NCBI RefSeq assembly: GCF_015350975.1
Contig: NZ_JADKRX010000004.1
Span: 349,467-413,466, forward strand
From: Curtobacterium sp. VKM Ac-1395
Lineage (GTDB): Bacteria; Actinomycetota; Actinomycetes; Actinomycetales; Microbacteriaceae
Direction of reading: 5' to 3'
Length of the DNA: 64,000 bases
Of this stretch, positions 33,149 through 42,071 are shown piece after piece (the stretch's first letter is position 1; every line of letters starts with the position of its first letter). The notes beneath the pieces were generated by a model, which was given only the letters and a program-made list of their open reading frames with translations, was not told the origin of the DNA and searched no databases. A program made the position numbers and the translations under genes.

Positions 33149-33477
33149 CGCTCGAGCAGGGCACCCACCCGCGGCACCGCCTCGACGACCTGCTGCAGAA
33201 CGCCGTGCGGTTCTCGATCGTCGCCGCACTCGACCGCGCCGGGACGCTCGGCTTCCGCGAGGTCCGTGACGCCGTGGAGATCACCGACTCCGCCCTCAGC
33301 AAGCAGGTGGCAGCGCTCGAGGCCGCCGGCTACGTCGCCGTCGGCAAGGCGTTCGTCGGCAAGACCCCGCGGACCTCGTTGACGCTGACGCGCGACGGTC
33401 GCGCCGCCTGGCGCGGCCACCTGGACGCCCTGCGGCAGATCGCGGGCAGCGACCAGGAGCCGCCCGGTCACCACTGA
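33145..33477 (+). CDS. Winged-helix transcriptional regulator (HTH_34/MarR-like)
   Basis: 110-residue single-domain regulator. Winged-helix signature: FREVRDAVEITDSALSKQVAALEAAGYV (recognition helix near 45-58), then the wing KAFVGKTPRTSLTLTRDGRAAW. Such proteins usually repress the gene pair they belong to. GTG 33145 overlaps the membrane-protein stop (GTGA). The perfect palindrome at 32646 is the expected target. A 32-bp perfect palindrome just after its stop ends transcription. Confidence 0.88.
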   Translation: MTLEQGTHPRHRLDDLLQNAVRFSIVAALDRAGTLGFREVRDAVEITDSALSKQVAALEAAGYVAVGKAFVGKTPRTSLTLTRDGRAAWRGHLDALRQIAGSDQEPPGHH

Positions 33478-33483
33478 CGGACA

Positions 33484-33515
33484 GGAGGCCCGGTGCCAGC
33501 TGGCACCGGGCCTCC
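33484..33515. terminator. Perfect 32-bp palindrome between convergent genes
   Basis: GGAGGCCCGGTGCCAG and its exact complement with no loop. It belongs to the GGAGGCnCGGTGC hairpin family also seen at 1008, 1064 and 23331. Confidence 0.7.
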
Positions 33516-33555
33516 AGTCGGGCACCGGGTCGCGGCACGGCCGTGCCGTGACGGG

Positions 33556-34767
33556 TCAGGAACGTCGCCAGGACGCGATCTGGCGCAGCGTCACCTTGGA
33601 GCCGTACTGGGCGACGGAGTGCCGGAACAGGTACTGCGCGAACCAGAGCAGCAGGACCGCGACGCCGAAGACCTCGACGATGCAGACGACGGACTCCAGC
33701 GGGGACAGCGCCCCGACGGCGTTCCGGACCATCGCGGTGACCGGCGTGAACGTGGGGAAGTACGTGAAGAACGCCACGACCGGGCTGGTCGGGCTCGTCA
33801 TCACGAAGAACGCCGCGTACACGGGGATGATCAGCGCGAAGATCGCCGTGGACTGCAGGGCGGAGGCGTCCTTGATCGAGGGGACCGCGGCGCCGACGGC
33901 GACGAACAGCGCCGAGGCCAGCAGCACTCCGCCGACGAGCAGCAGCGCACCGACGAGCATCCGCCATGGGTCGATCGTCACGTGGCCGACCCGACCGGCC
34001 AGCAGGGGGACCACCACCACGAGCGACAGCAGTCCCGGCACCATGAAGACGCCGATCTGCACCAGGCAGACGAGCAGCATCGCCACGACCTTGCCGCGGA
34101 TGAGGTCGCCCGCGGTCACCGTGGTCAGGATCATCTCGGAGATCCGGTTCTCCTTCTCCTCGACGACGACCGTCACCATGCGGGCGGCGAGCAGGATCAC
34201 GAGCCCGAAGAACGCGGCGACGTAGAGCAGCGGCGGCACGATCGACAGCCACCCGGGCGCGACCCGGCCGTCGGCGTACGCCGTGACGTCCGCGCTCGGC
34301 GGTGACCGGAGGAGCGCCACGGCCTCGGGGTCGTCGACGCCCGCGGCCACGCTCTGCTCGAGGACGCGCTGCGCCAGCGACGCGTACGCGTTGTTCTCGA
34401 ACAGGCCGCGGTCGGTCGCGGTGACCCGGATCGACTCGGTCGAGGGCGTCGCCGGGAACACGACGAGGGCCTCGAGCCGCCCGGCGACGACGTCCGCCCG
34501 GTCCCCGGACTCGTCGTCCGACGGGGTCCCGCCCCAGCGCGCGGCGACGGACTCGGAGACGAGCCCCGAGCGGTCGACGTAGTGGAACGGGGTCTTCGTC
34601 GCCGAGGCCCGCGAGAGCGCGGAGTCGGTGCCGGCGGCCTGCCCGACGCCGACCAGCAGCGAGACGAGGACGACGACCAGGGGCAGCGCGAGGGTGCCGA
34701 TCCAGAACGCGGGCTTCTTGACCGCGCGGGTGAACTCGAACCGGATGACGGTGCCGATGCGGCTCAT
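33556..34767 (-). CDS. ABC-2 type transporter permease (NatB/YhaP-like)
   Basis: 403-residue membrane protein: one N-terminal helix (FWIGTLALPLVVVLVSLLVGV), an extracellular domain of about 130 residues, then five helices including VVVEEKENRISEMILTTVTAGDLIRGKV, the signature of the NatB/ABC2_membrane_3 group. It exports ions, peptides or lipids with the ATPase encoded upstream; the substrate cannot be told. ATG 34767 overlaps the ATPase stop (ATGA). The gene ends beside a perfect palindrome shared with the convergent regulator gene. Confidence 0.9.
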   Translation of the reverse strand: MSRIGTVIRFEFTRAVKKPAFWIGTLALPLVVVLVSLLVGVGQAAGTDSALSRASATKTPFHYVDRSGLVSESVAARWGGTPSDDESGDRADVVAGRLEALVVFPATPSTESIRVTATDRGLFENNAYASLAQRVLEQSVAAGVDDPEAVALLRSPPSADVTAYADGRVAPGWLSIVPPLLYVAAFFGLVILLAARMVTVVVEEKENRISEMILTTVTAGDLIRGKVVAMLLVCLVQIGVFMVPGLLSLVVVVPLLAGRVGHVTIDPWRMLVGALLLVGGVLLASALFVAVGAAVPSIKDASALQSTAIFALIIPVYAAFFVMTSPTSPVVAFFTYFPTFTPVTAMVRNAVGALSPLESVVCIVEVFGVAVLLLWFAQYLFRHSVAQYGSKVTLRQIASWRRS

Positions 34768-35696
34768 CGTGTGCTCCTGGCGGTCTCGTCGACGAGGGCG
34801 TCGTGGCCGTAGACCTGGACGAAGATCTCGTCGAGGGGGATCTTGCGCATCTCGAAGCCGCTGACGTGCACGCCGGCGCCGACCAGCGCGGCGAGGATGT
34901 CCGACCCGTCCGGCGCCGCGGTCGTCGACGGGACGAGGTAGGCGACGTGGCCCTCGTGCCGCGCGAGCTTGTAGAGGGGGGAGCGGGGCACCGGTCCGCT
35001 CAGCGACACCTTGGCGACCGCTCCGCCGAAGGCGTCCTGCACCTCGGAGATGGTGCCGTAGGCCGCCGCGTCCCCGTCCTTGAGCAGCAGGATCCGGTCG
35101 CACAGGCGCTCGACCTCGTCCATGTGGTGGGTCACCAGGACGACGGTGGCGCCGTCGGCCTTCCGCTCGTCGACCAGGTCGAGGAGCAGCCGGCGGTTCA
35201 CCGGGTCGAGGCCCTTCGTCGGCTCGTCGAGGATGAGCAGGCGCGGACGGTCCATGATCGTGATGCCGAGCTGGACCTTCTGCTGCTGCCCGCCGGAGAG
35301 CTTGTCGACCCGGAGCTTGGCCTTGTCCGCCAGGCCGACACGGGCCAGGTAGTCCATCGACCACGCGGTCGCGGCCGGGCGCTGCATCCCGCGGAGCGCG
35401 GCGAAGTACGTCATCACGTCGAGGACGGACTCCTTGCGGTAGAGCCCACGCTCCTCGGGCAGGTAGCCGATCCCGCCGGTGGCCGGACGGTAGGGGCGCC
35501 CGTCGATCGTCAACGTGCCCGACGTCGGCGCGGTGATGCCGAGGAGCGCCCGGATCGTCGTCGTCTTGCCGGAGCCGTTGCTGCCGAGGAGCCCGAAGGT
35601 CTCACCGGGGGCGACGTCGAACGACAGACCGTCCACCACGGCACGGTCCCCGAACCGCATCACGAAGTCCTGCACGCTGATGCTCGCCCCGGCCAT
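34764..35696 (-). CDS. ABC transporter ATP-binding protein
   Basis: 310-residue ATPase of the NatA/CcmA type that drives the ABC-2 permease encoded downstream. Walker A GSNGSGKTTTI (about 37-47), signature LSGGQQQKV, Walker [15 protein letters not shown], switch His in VTHHMDE, and a C-terminal extension of some 90 residues (DUF4162-like) common in drug or lipid exporters. ATG 35696. Translationally coupled to the permease gene. An exporter of an antimicrobial or lipid is plausible but not shown. Confidence 0.93.
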   Translation of the reverse strand: MAGASISVQDFVMRFGDRAVVDGLSFDVAPGETFGLLGSNGSGKTTTIRALLGITAPTSGTLTIDGRPYRPATGGIGYLPEERGLYRKESVLDVMTYFAALRGMQRPAATAWSMDYLARVGLADKAKLRVDKLSGGQQQKVQLGITIMDRPRLLILDEPTKGLDPVNRRLLLDLVDERKADGATVVLVTHHMDEVERLCDRILLLKDGDAAAYGTISEVQDAFGGAVAKVSLSGPVPRSPLYKLARHEGHVAYLVPSTTAAPDGSDILAALVGAGVHVSGFEMRKIPLDEIFVQVYGHDALVDETARSTR

Positions 35697-35805
35697 GGAG
35701 CCCCCTTCTCGCTCCGCTGACCCTACCGGCCCCGTGTGTGGCCCACCCTCCCAGGCACCCCCGACCCGGGTCGGGCAAGCTCGTCCTCGAATGAGAGGAC
35801 CTCAC

Positions 35806-36420
35806 ATGGACCGCATCCGGCGTCTCCCGCTCCCGGCACTGCTGCCGATCATGTTCGTCGTGGTCGGCGGGCTGTACTTCCTGATCGGACTCCTGACCAG
35901 CCCAGAGGAGACGATGCCGGGACGCCTGGTCGGGACGTTGGTCTACGCGGTCATCTTCAGCGCGGGGTTCAGCATCCTGATCGCCGTCCGCCGCCGCAAG
36001 GCCGGCGGTGCCGAGGCCGTGACGGCGATGCAACGCACGATCCGCACCGGCAAGGTACCGGCCGATGCCGACAGCGCGACGTGGATCCCGGAGCTCGAGC
36101 GCTACCGGGTCCGGTACCGCCGCAACCGCTGGGTGGTCCCGGTCATGTTCGTGCTGTTCGCCGCCCTGTGTGTGTCCCTGGCGCTCTCGGCGGGCCCGGT
36201 CTGGTGGCTGTTCCTCGTGCTGTTCGCCGGGCTCTGCGTCTACTCCGGCTGGGAGACCCGCCGTGCCCTCCGGAACCTGGACGCCTCGCTCGAGGAACTC
36301 CGTCGTCGGCCGATCACCTCGGCCCCCGCGGGCTCGGCACCCGGGACGCCGCAGCCCACCGCCGGCGCCGCCTGGACCCTGCCCGGCGACGAGGCACCCC
36401 GACCGGACGACGCCAGCTGA
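35806..36420 (+). CDS. Uncharacterised membrane protein, paralogue A
   Basis: 204 residues with four transmembrane helices in two hairpins (about 9-28, 40-58; 107-124, 128-146) separated by an amphipathic loop (AVTAMQRTIRTGKVPADADSATWIPELERYRVRYRRNRW). The C-terminal tail ends GTPQPTAGAAWTLPGDEAPRPDDAS. It is followed immediately by a paralogue with the same layout and the same tail. ATG 35806 follows GAGAGGAC; ATG 35791 is a less likely start. Function unknown. Confidence 0.75.
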   Translation: MDRIRRLPLPALLPIMFVVVGGLYFLIGLLTSPEETMPGRLVGTLVYAVIFSAGFSILIAVRRRKAGGAEAVTAMQRTIRTGKVPADADSATWIPELERYRVRYRRNRWVVPVMFVLFAALCVSLALSAGPVWWLFLVLFAGLCVYSGWETRRALRNLDASLEELRRRPITSAPAGSAPGTPQPTAGAAWTLPGDEAPRPDDAS

Positions 36421-37025
36421 TGTCGGCCGCGCTCGAACGGTTCCGCAGCCTGCCCATGCCGGTGCTGCTCCCGGTCCTCTTCATCGTGCTCGCAGCACTG
36501 TGGCTCGGGATCGGGTACGTCGTGTTCCCGGCCGATCAACCCCTCGTGGTGCGGTTGATCGGCACGCTGTTCTACGCGGGCGCCATGACGGTGTTCTTCG
36601 GGATGTACATCGCGCGTGCGCGGCGTCGGTCCGGGGGGTCGTCGGAACTCGCACGGATGCAACGCGCCCTGAATTCGAGCGAGGTCCCGGCCGACGTGCC
36701 GTTGGAGCCCTGGATCACGACGTTCGAGCAGTGGAACCGTGAGCACCGCCGCAACCGGTGGGTCGGTCCCGTCGTCTTCGGGACCATGACGGTGCTCAGC
36801 GTCGGGCTCGCCCTGTCCCAGAACGCGATCTGGTGGTGCGGGGTCGTGTTCTCCGTCGGGGTCCTCGTGTGGACGATCATCACCACGCGTCGCGCACTGC
36901 GCACGATCCCTGTCGTCCTCGACGAACTCCGTCACCGTCCAGGGGTCCGAGGAGACTCCGGGACGCCGCAGTCCGCAGCCGGCGCCGCCTGGACCCTGCC
37001 CGGCGACGAGGCACCCCGCCCGTAG
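36420..37025 (+). CDS. Uncharacterised membrane protein, paralogue B
   Basis: 201 residues, the same design as its upstream neighbour: two helix hairpins, a middle loop ELARMQRALNSSEVPADVPLEPWITTFEQWNREHRRNRW, and the tail GTPQSAAGAAWTLPGDEAPRP. The two genes are joined by a one-base TGATG overlap and share 40 identical bases at their 3' ends (36361-36400 and 36978-37017), a sign of tandem duplication with recent exchange. Function unknown; they may form a heteromer. Confidence 0.75.
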   Translation: MSAALERFRSLPMPVLLPVLFIVLAALWLGIGYVVFPADQPLVVRLIGTLFYAGAMTVFFGMYIARARRRSGGSSELARMQRALNSSEVPADVPLEPWITTFEQWNREHRRNRWVGPVVFGTMTVLSVGLALSQNAIWWCGVVFSVGVLVWTIITTRRALRTIPVVLDELRHRPGVRGDSGTPQSAAGAAWTLPGDEAPRP

Positions 37026-37039
37026 GACTCGCCCGGGCC

Positions 37040-37091
37040 GGTGACGGATCTGGTTCGCGATCCTCGGGGGTGGAGAACCCGATCCGTCACC
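37040..37091. terminator. Bidirectional hairpin between convergent genes
   Basis: Arms GGTGACGGATCTGGTTC and GAACCCGATCCGTCACC (16 of 17 pairs), loop of 18 bases, in the gap between paralogue B and the lldD-like gene. Confidence 0.6.
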
Positions 37092-37165
37092 GCCGAATCT
37101 GAATGCCGTCGTCCCGCCAGGGCCCCCGCGGGAGCCGCTGCCGGCCGGGCTGGCCCCGACCCGAC

Positions 37166-38488
37166 TCAGCGGGGGATCGGCGCCAGGCGCTGCAGCTGGG
37201 TGACGTGCCCGGGCTCGAGCTCCTCCAGGGACGCGACGCCGAGCAGGCGCATGGTCCGCTCGATCTGCTCGGACAGGATCTGGATCATCCGGTCGACGCC
37301 GGCCTCGCCCCCGGCCATCAGGCCGTAGAGGTACGCCCGACCGACCATCGTGTACCGGGCGCCGAGCGCGACGGCGGCGACGATGTCCGCGCCGGACATG
37401 ATGCCCGTGTCGAGGTGCACCTCGGTGTCCATGCCGACCTCCTTGACCACGGCGGGCAGCAGGTGGAACGGGACCGGCGCGCGGTCGAGCTGGCGTCCGC
37501 CGTGGTTCGACAGGGTGATGCCGTCGACGCCCATCGCGGCCAGGCGCTTGGCGTCCGCCAGGGACTGCACGCCCTTCACGACGATCCTGCCCTTCCACTG
37601 CGTGCGGATCCACGCGAGGTCCTCGTAGGTGACGGTCGGGTCGAACATGTGGTCGAGGAGCTCCCCGACGGTGCCGGACCAGCGGTCGAGCGAGGCGAAC
37701 GCCAGCGGCTCGGTCGTCAGGAAGTCGAACCACCACCACGGGCGCGGGATGGCGTTGACGATGGTCTTCACGCCGAGCTGCGGCGGGATCGAGAACCCGT
37801 TGCGCTTGTCGCGGAGCCGCGCTCCCGCGACGGGCACGTCGACGGTGACGAGGAGCGTGTCGAACCCGGCGGCCTCGGCGCGCGACACCAGCGCCATCGA
37901 CTTCTCGCGGTCCTTCCACATGTACAGCTGGAACCAGTTGCGTCCGTGGGGGTTGGCGTCGCGGACGTCCTCGATCGCGGTGGTGCCCATCGTGGACAGG
38001 GCGAACGGGATGCCCGCGCGGCCGGCTGCCCGGGCACCGGCGCGCTCGCCCTCGGTCTGCATCATCCGCGTGAAGCCGGTGGGGGCGATGCCGAACGGGT
38101 ACGCCACCGGAGCGCCGAGCACGTCCCAGTCGGTGCGCACCGTCGACACGTCCCGCAGCACCGCCGGCGTGAACTCGATGTCCTCGAACGCCTGCCGCGC
38201 TCGTGCCAGGGAGATCTCGGCCTCGGCGGCGCCCTCCGTGTAGTCGAACGCGGCCCGCGGGGTCCGCCGCTCCGCGATCGCCCGGAGGTCCCAGATCGTC
38301 AGGGCGTTCTCGAGCCGGCGGCGGCGGGCGTTGAGGTCCGGCTTCCGGAACTGCATGAGCGGCGCGAGGTCGCGGATGGTCGGCAGCTGCCGCTTCATCG
38401 GGGTCCGCGCGCTCGACGGTGTGCCCGGAGTCGCTGCCGGTGCCCCGGTCGCGGGGTCGACGCGGTGCTGGTCGTCGGTCGAGGTCAT
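37166..38488 (-). CDS. lldD: FMN-dependent alpha-hydroxy-acid (L-lactate) dehydrogenase/oxidase
   Basis: 440-residue TIM-barrel flavoenzyme that oxidises an L-2-hydroxy acid, most likely L-lactate to pyruvate. Family motifs: [35 protein letters not shown], the FMN/active-site block [11 protein letters not shown] (catalytic His) and [27 protein letters not shown] 38488 overlaps the rhaB stop (ATGA) and AGAGGAC lies upstream. As the last gene of the rhamnose operon it fits a role in using the L-lactate made when the aldolase/dehydrogenase fusion oxidises L-lactaldehyde. No membrane anchor is seen. Confidence 0.88.
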   Translation of the reverse strand: MTSTDDQHRVDPATGAPAATPGTPSSARTPMKRQLPTIRDLAPLMQFRKPDLNARRRRLENALTIWDLRAIAERRTPRAAFDYTEGAAEAEISLARARQAFEDIEFTPAVLRDVSTVRTDWDVLGAPVAYPFGIAPTGFTRMMQTEGERAGARAAGRAGIPFALSTMGTTAIEDVRDANPHGRNWFQLYMWKDREKSMALVSRAEAAGFDTLLVTVDVPVAGARLRDKRNGFSIPPQLGVKTIVNAIPRPWWWFDFLTTEPLAFASLDRWSGTVGELLDHMFDPTVTYEDLAWIRTQWKGRIVVKGVQSLADAKRLAAMGVDGITLSNHGGRQLDRAPVPFHLLPAVVKEVGMDTEVHLDTGIMSGADIVAAVALGARYTMVGRAYLYGLMAGGEAGVDRMIQILSEQIERTMRLLGVASLEELEPGHVTQLQRLAPIPR

Positions 38489-39978
38489 GCGGACGTCCTC
38501 TGTCTCGTGGTGGGTCGATGTGCTGGGTGCCCTGGTCGCGGACTGTACCGGACGGGTTCGACGGTCCGGGCGACCACCGCTCGGAGTGCTTCGAGCGACG
38601 CTCCGCCCAGGCCGGCGAGCCCGACGGCCCGCGCCTGGACCAGGACGTTGCCGAGTGCCGTGGCCTCCACGGGTCCGGCCAGGACGGGCAGGCCCGTCCG
38701 GTCGGCCGTCAGCTGGCAGAGCAGGCGGTTCTGCGAGCCACCGCCGACGACGTGCACCTGCCGGACGTCCTTCCCCGTGACCGCGCTGATCGTCCGCAGG
38801 GTGTCGGCGTACGCCGCCGCGAGGGACTCCAGGATCGACCGGACGACCTCGGCACGGCCCACGGGAGCCCGGAGCCCGTGGTCGGCGCACCAGGCGGCGA
38901 TCCGCGCCGGCATGTCGCCCGGCGGCGTGAACGACGCATCCGCCGGGTCGAAGACGGGGACCGGGGTGGCGACGGCCGCGGCGGCGGCGAGCAGGGCCTC
39001 CAGGTCGATCGTGGAGCCGTCCCGCTCCCAGGTCCGGACGCTCTCGGACAGCAGCCACAGGCCGGACACGTTCTTCAGGAACCGGACCCGGCCGTCGACG
39101 CCGCCCTCGTTCGTGCAGTTCGCCGCCCGGGCCGCCTCCATGAGGACCGGCGCGTCGAGCTCGACGCCGACGAGCGACCACGTGCCGGAGGAGATGTAGG
39201 CCACGTCGTCGTCGGTCGCGGGGACCGCGACGACCGCGCTCGCGGTGTCGTGCGAGCCGACGAGCGTGACGTGGGCAGCGTGTCGACCGGTCCCGGTGCC
39301 GACGGCGGCCGCCACGGACGGCAGCAGGGGGCCGAGCCGGTCACCCGGGTCACGGAGCGGGGCCAGGAACCCGGACGGGAGGCTCGCCGCGGCCAGCAGG
39401 GTCGGGTCCCAGTCGCGCGTGGTCGCGTTCAGCAGACCGGTCGTCGAGGCGTTGGTGCGCTCGGCGGCCTCGACCCCGGTGAGCCGGGAGCCGAACAGGT
39501 CGGGGATCAGGAGCGCTCGGTCGGCACGGCCGCGCGCTGGGTCGGCCGCGAGCTGGAACAGCGTGTTGAACGGCAGGTGCTGCAGGCCGTTCCTGGCGTA
39601 GAGCTCGGCAGCGCCGATCCGGTCGTGCACGATCCCGACGCCGCGCTCGTGCCGGTCGTCGCGGTAGTGCACGGGTGGTCCGAGCAGCCGTCCGTCGCGG
39701 AGCAGGCCGTAGTCGACCGCCCACGAGTCGATCCCGATGCTGGCGACGCCCGGGTGGCGTCCGAACGCGACGCGGAGCCCGTCGAGCACCTGGCGCTCGA
39801 GCTCGTCGACGTCCCAGTGCAGCGAGTCACGGCCGTCCTCGGTGCGGGTGACGGGGCCGTTCGGGAACCGGGCGACCTGCTCCATCCGGACCCCGTCAGC
39901 GTCCACGTGCCCGACCACCACCCGCCCGCTCGTCGCGCCGAGGTCCACCGCCGCGACGCTGCCGCCCGTGGTCACCAC
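38485..39978 (-). CDS. rhaB: Rhamnulokinase (FGGY family)
   Basis: Phosphorylates L-rhamnulose to L-rhamnulose 1-phosphate. 497 residues with the FGGY start [16 protein letters not shown], the substrate-site region [20 protein letters not shown], and the C-terminal adenosine motif [16 protein letters not shown]. Two adjacent GTG codons begin one base after the stop of the aldolase-fusion gene; without a ribosome site of its own it is probably translated by coupling. It overlaps lldD by four bases. Function follows from family plus neighbours encoding the isomerase and aldolase. Confidence 0.93.
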   Translation of the reverse strand: MVTTGGSVAAVDLGATSGRVVVGHVDADGVRMEQVARFPNGPVTRTEDGRDSLHWDVDELERQVLDGLRVAFGRHPGVASIGIDSWAVDYGLLRDGRLLGPPVHYRDDRHERGVGIVHDRIGAAELYARNGLQHLPFNTLFQLAADPARGRADRALLIPDLFGSRLTGVEAAERTNASTTGLLNATTRDWDPTLLAAASLPSGFLAPLRDPGDRLGPLLPSVAAAVGTGTGRHAAHVTLVGSHDTASAVVAVPATDDDVAYISSGTWSLVGVELDAPVLMEAARAANCTNEGGVDGRVRFLKNVSGLWLLSESVRTWERDGSTIDLEALLAAAAAVATPVPVFDPADASFTPPGDMPARIAAWCADHGLRAPVGRAEVVRSILESLAAAYADTLRTISAVTGKDVRQVHVVGGGSQNRLLCQLTADRTGLPVLAGPVEATALGNVLVQARAVGLAGLGGASLEALRAVVARTVEPVRYSPRPGHPAHRPTTRQRTSA

Positions 39979-39979
39979 G

Positions 39980-42067
39980 TCACCGGAGGAACGCGGCGGC
40001 CACGCCGGCGTCGACGGGCACGTGCAGCCCGGTGGTGTGCGAGAAGTCCGACGTGCAGATCGCCGCGACGGCGTTCGCGACGTTCTCGGGCACGACCTCC
40101 CGCTTGAGGATCGTGCGCTGCGCGTAGAACGCGCCGAGGTCCTGCTCGTCGATGCCGTACGTCGCCGCACGGTTCGCGCCCCAGCCGCTCGCGAAGATGC
40201 CGGAGCCACGGACGACCCCGTCGGGGTTGATGCCGTTCACGCGGACCCCGTGTTGGCCGAGTTCGGCCGCGAGGAGCCGGACCTGGTGCGCCTGGTCGGC
40301 CTTCGTGGCGGAGTACGCGATGTTGTTCGGTCCCGCGAACACGGAGTTCTTCGACGAGATGTACACGATGTCGCCGCCGAGCCCCTGTTCGATGAGCACC
40401 TTGGCGGCCGCCTTCGACACCAGGAACGAGCCCTTCGCCATGACGTCGTGCTGCAGGTCCCAGTCCTGTTCGGTGGTCTCGAGGAGGCTCTTGGACAGCG
40501 AGAGCCCGGCGTTGTTCACGACGAGGTCCAGGCCGCCGAAGTGCAGCAGCGTCTCCTGGACCGCCCGCTCGACGGCCGCGGCGCTCGTGACGTCGGCGGC
40601 GATGCCGATCGCTCGGTCCGTGTCGCCGATCTCGGCGGCGGCGGCCTGGGCCTTCCCGAGGTCGAGGTCCGCGATGACGACCGCGGCACCGTCGGCCGCC
40701 AGGCGCGTCGCGATGGCCTTGCCGATGCCCGACGCGGCCCCGGTCACCAGGGCGATGCGCGTCGCGAGCACCTTCGGGGCGGGCATCCGCTGGAGCTTGG
40801 CCTCCTCGAGCGCCCAGTACTCGATGCGGAACTTCTCCGCCTCGTCGATCGGGGCGTAGGTGCTCAGCGACTCGGCGCCACGCATCACGTTGACGGCGTT
40901 CGTGTAGAACTCGCCGGCGACCCGGGCGGTCTGGGCGTCCCTGCCGTAGGAGAACATCCCCACTCCCGGCACCAGCACGATGAGCGGGTCGGCGCCGCGG
41001 ATGGCGGGGGAGTCCTCGTCAGCGTGTCGGTCGTAGTACGCCTGGTAGTCCGCGCGGTACTGCTCGTGGAGTTCGTGCAGGCGCCCGATCGCGTCCTCCA
41101 CCGTCGCGCTCGCGGGCAGGTCGAGGACGAGCGGCTTCACCTTCGTGCGCAGGAAGTGGTCCGGGCAGCTCGTGCCGAGGGCGGCGAGCTCCTCCGCCCT
41201 GGCCGACGCCAGGAAGTCGAGGACGACGTCCGTGTCGGTGAAGTGCCCGACGACCGGCTTTTCGTGCCCCGCGATGCCACGGATCGTCGGGGCGAGGGCA
41301 GCGGCACGTGCCCGGCGCTCCTCGGTCGGCAGGGCCTGGTACCCGGGGCGCACGGGGCCGAACGGCTCGGGTCGCCCGTTCGCGGCGATGTACCGCTCGG
41401 CGGTGTCGATGATCCAGCGGGAGTTCGCCTCGGCCTCGTCGCTCGTGTCGCCCCACGCCGTGATGCCGTGGCCGCCGAGGACCGTGCCGATCGCCTCGGG
41501 GTGGTCCCGCTCGACGGCGGCGATGTCGAGCCCGAGCTGGAACCCCGGACGACGCCACGGCACCCAGACGACCTTCTCGCCGAAGATGCGCTCGGTCAGG
41601 GCCGGGCCGTCCGCCGCGGTGGCGATCGCGATGCCGGCGTCCGGGTGCAGGTGGTCGACGTGCGGGGCGCGCACGAGGGCGTGCATCGCGGTGTCGATCG
41701 ACGGGGCTGCGCCGCCCTTCCCGAACAGGCAGTGGTCGAACGCGGCGACCATCTCGTCCTCGCGCTCGACGCCCGGGTAGACGTGCTGCAGCGCCCGGAC
41801 CCGGTCGAGTCGCAGCACGGCGAGGCCCGCCGGGGTGAGGGTGCCGAGGTCGCCCCCGGAGCCCTTGACCCAGAGCAGGTCCACCGGCTCGCCCGTGACG
41901 GGGTCGGTGTCGGTGCCCGTGGCCGACGTGTTCCCGCCGGCGTAGTTGGTGATGCGCGGGTCGGAGCCGAGCGCGTTCGAGCGCGCGACGAGTGCCGCGA
42001 CCGTCGCGTCTGCGTCGGTGCCGTGCGCTGCGGGGTCCACCCGTGCCTCCAGGTCGTTGATCGGCAT
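39980..42067 (-). CDS. rhaEW: Bifunctional rhamnulose-1-phosphate aldolase / L-lactaldehyde dehydrogenase
   Basis: 695-residue fusion. Residues 1-420 are a class II aldolase (NYAGGNTSAT, KGSGGDL, DHLHPDAG zinc histidines, GGHGITAWG) that splits L-rhamnulose 1-phosphate into dihydroxyacetone phosphate and L-lactaldehyde. Residues 440-695 are a short-chain dehydrogenase (VTGAASGIGKA, NNAG, catalytic YSATK) that oxidises lactaldehyde to L-lactate. This RhaEW type is known from Chloroflexus and many actinobacteria. ATG 42067 has TAGGGA upstream and follows rhaI by 4 bp. The L-lactate product would feed the lldD enzyme of the same operon. Confidence 0.93.
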   Translation of the reverse strand: MPINDLEARVDPAAHGTDADATVAALVARSNALGSDPRITNYAGGNTSATGTDTDPVTGEPVDLLWVKGSGGDLGTLTPAGLAVLRLDRVRALQHVYPGVEREDEMVAAFDHCLFGKGGAAPSIDTAMHALVRAPHVDHLHPDAGIAIATAADGPALTERIFGEKVVWVPWRRPGFQLGLDIAAVERDHPEAIGTVLGGHGITAWGDTSDEAEANSRWIIDTAERYIAANGRPEPFGPVRPGYQALPTEERRARAAALAPTIRGIAGHEKPVVGHFTDTDVVLDFLASARAEELAALGTSCPDHFLRTKVKPLVLDLPASATVEDAIGRLHELHEQYRADYQAYYDRHADEDSPAIRGADPLIVLVPGVGMFSYGRDAQTARVAGEFYTNAVNVMRGAESLSTYAPIDEAEKFRIEYWALEEAKLQRMPAPKVLATRIALVTGAASGIGKAIATRLAADGAAVVIADLDLGKAQAAAAEIGDTDRAIGIAADVTSAAAVERAVQETLLHFGGLDLVVNNAGLSLSKSLLETTEQDWDLQHDVMAKGSFLVSKAAAKVLIEQGLGGDIVYISSKNSVFAGPNNIAYSATKADQAHQVRLLAAELGQHGVRVNGINPDGVVRGSGIFASGWGANRAATYGIDEQDLGAFYAQRTILKREVVPENVANAVAAICTSDFSHTTGLHVPVDAGVAAAFLR

Positions 42068-42071
42068 GTCC

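Noticed and set aside
37166..40209. Possible fusions lldD-rhaB or rhaB with the aldolase gene
   Set aside because: The junctions are an ATGA overlap and a one-base gap between stop and GTG, in different frames, so the proteins are separate.
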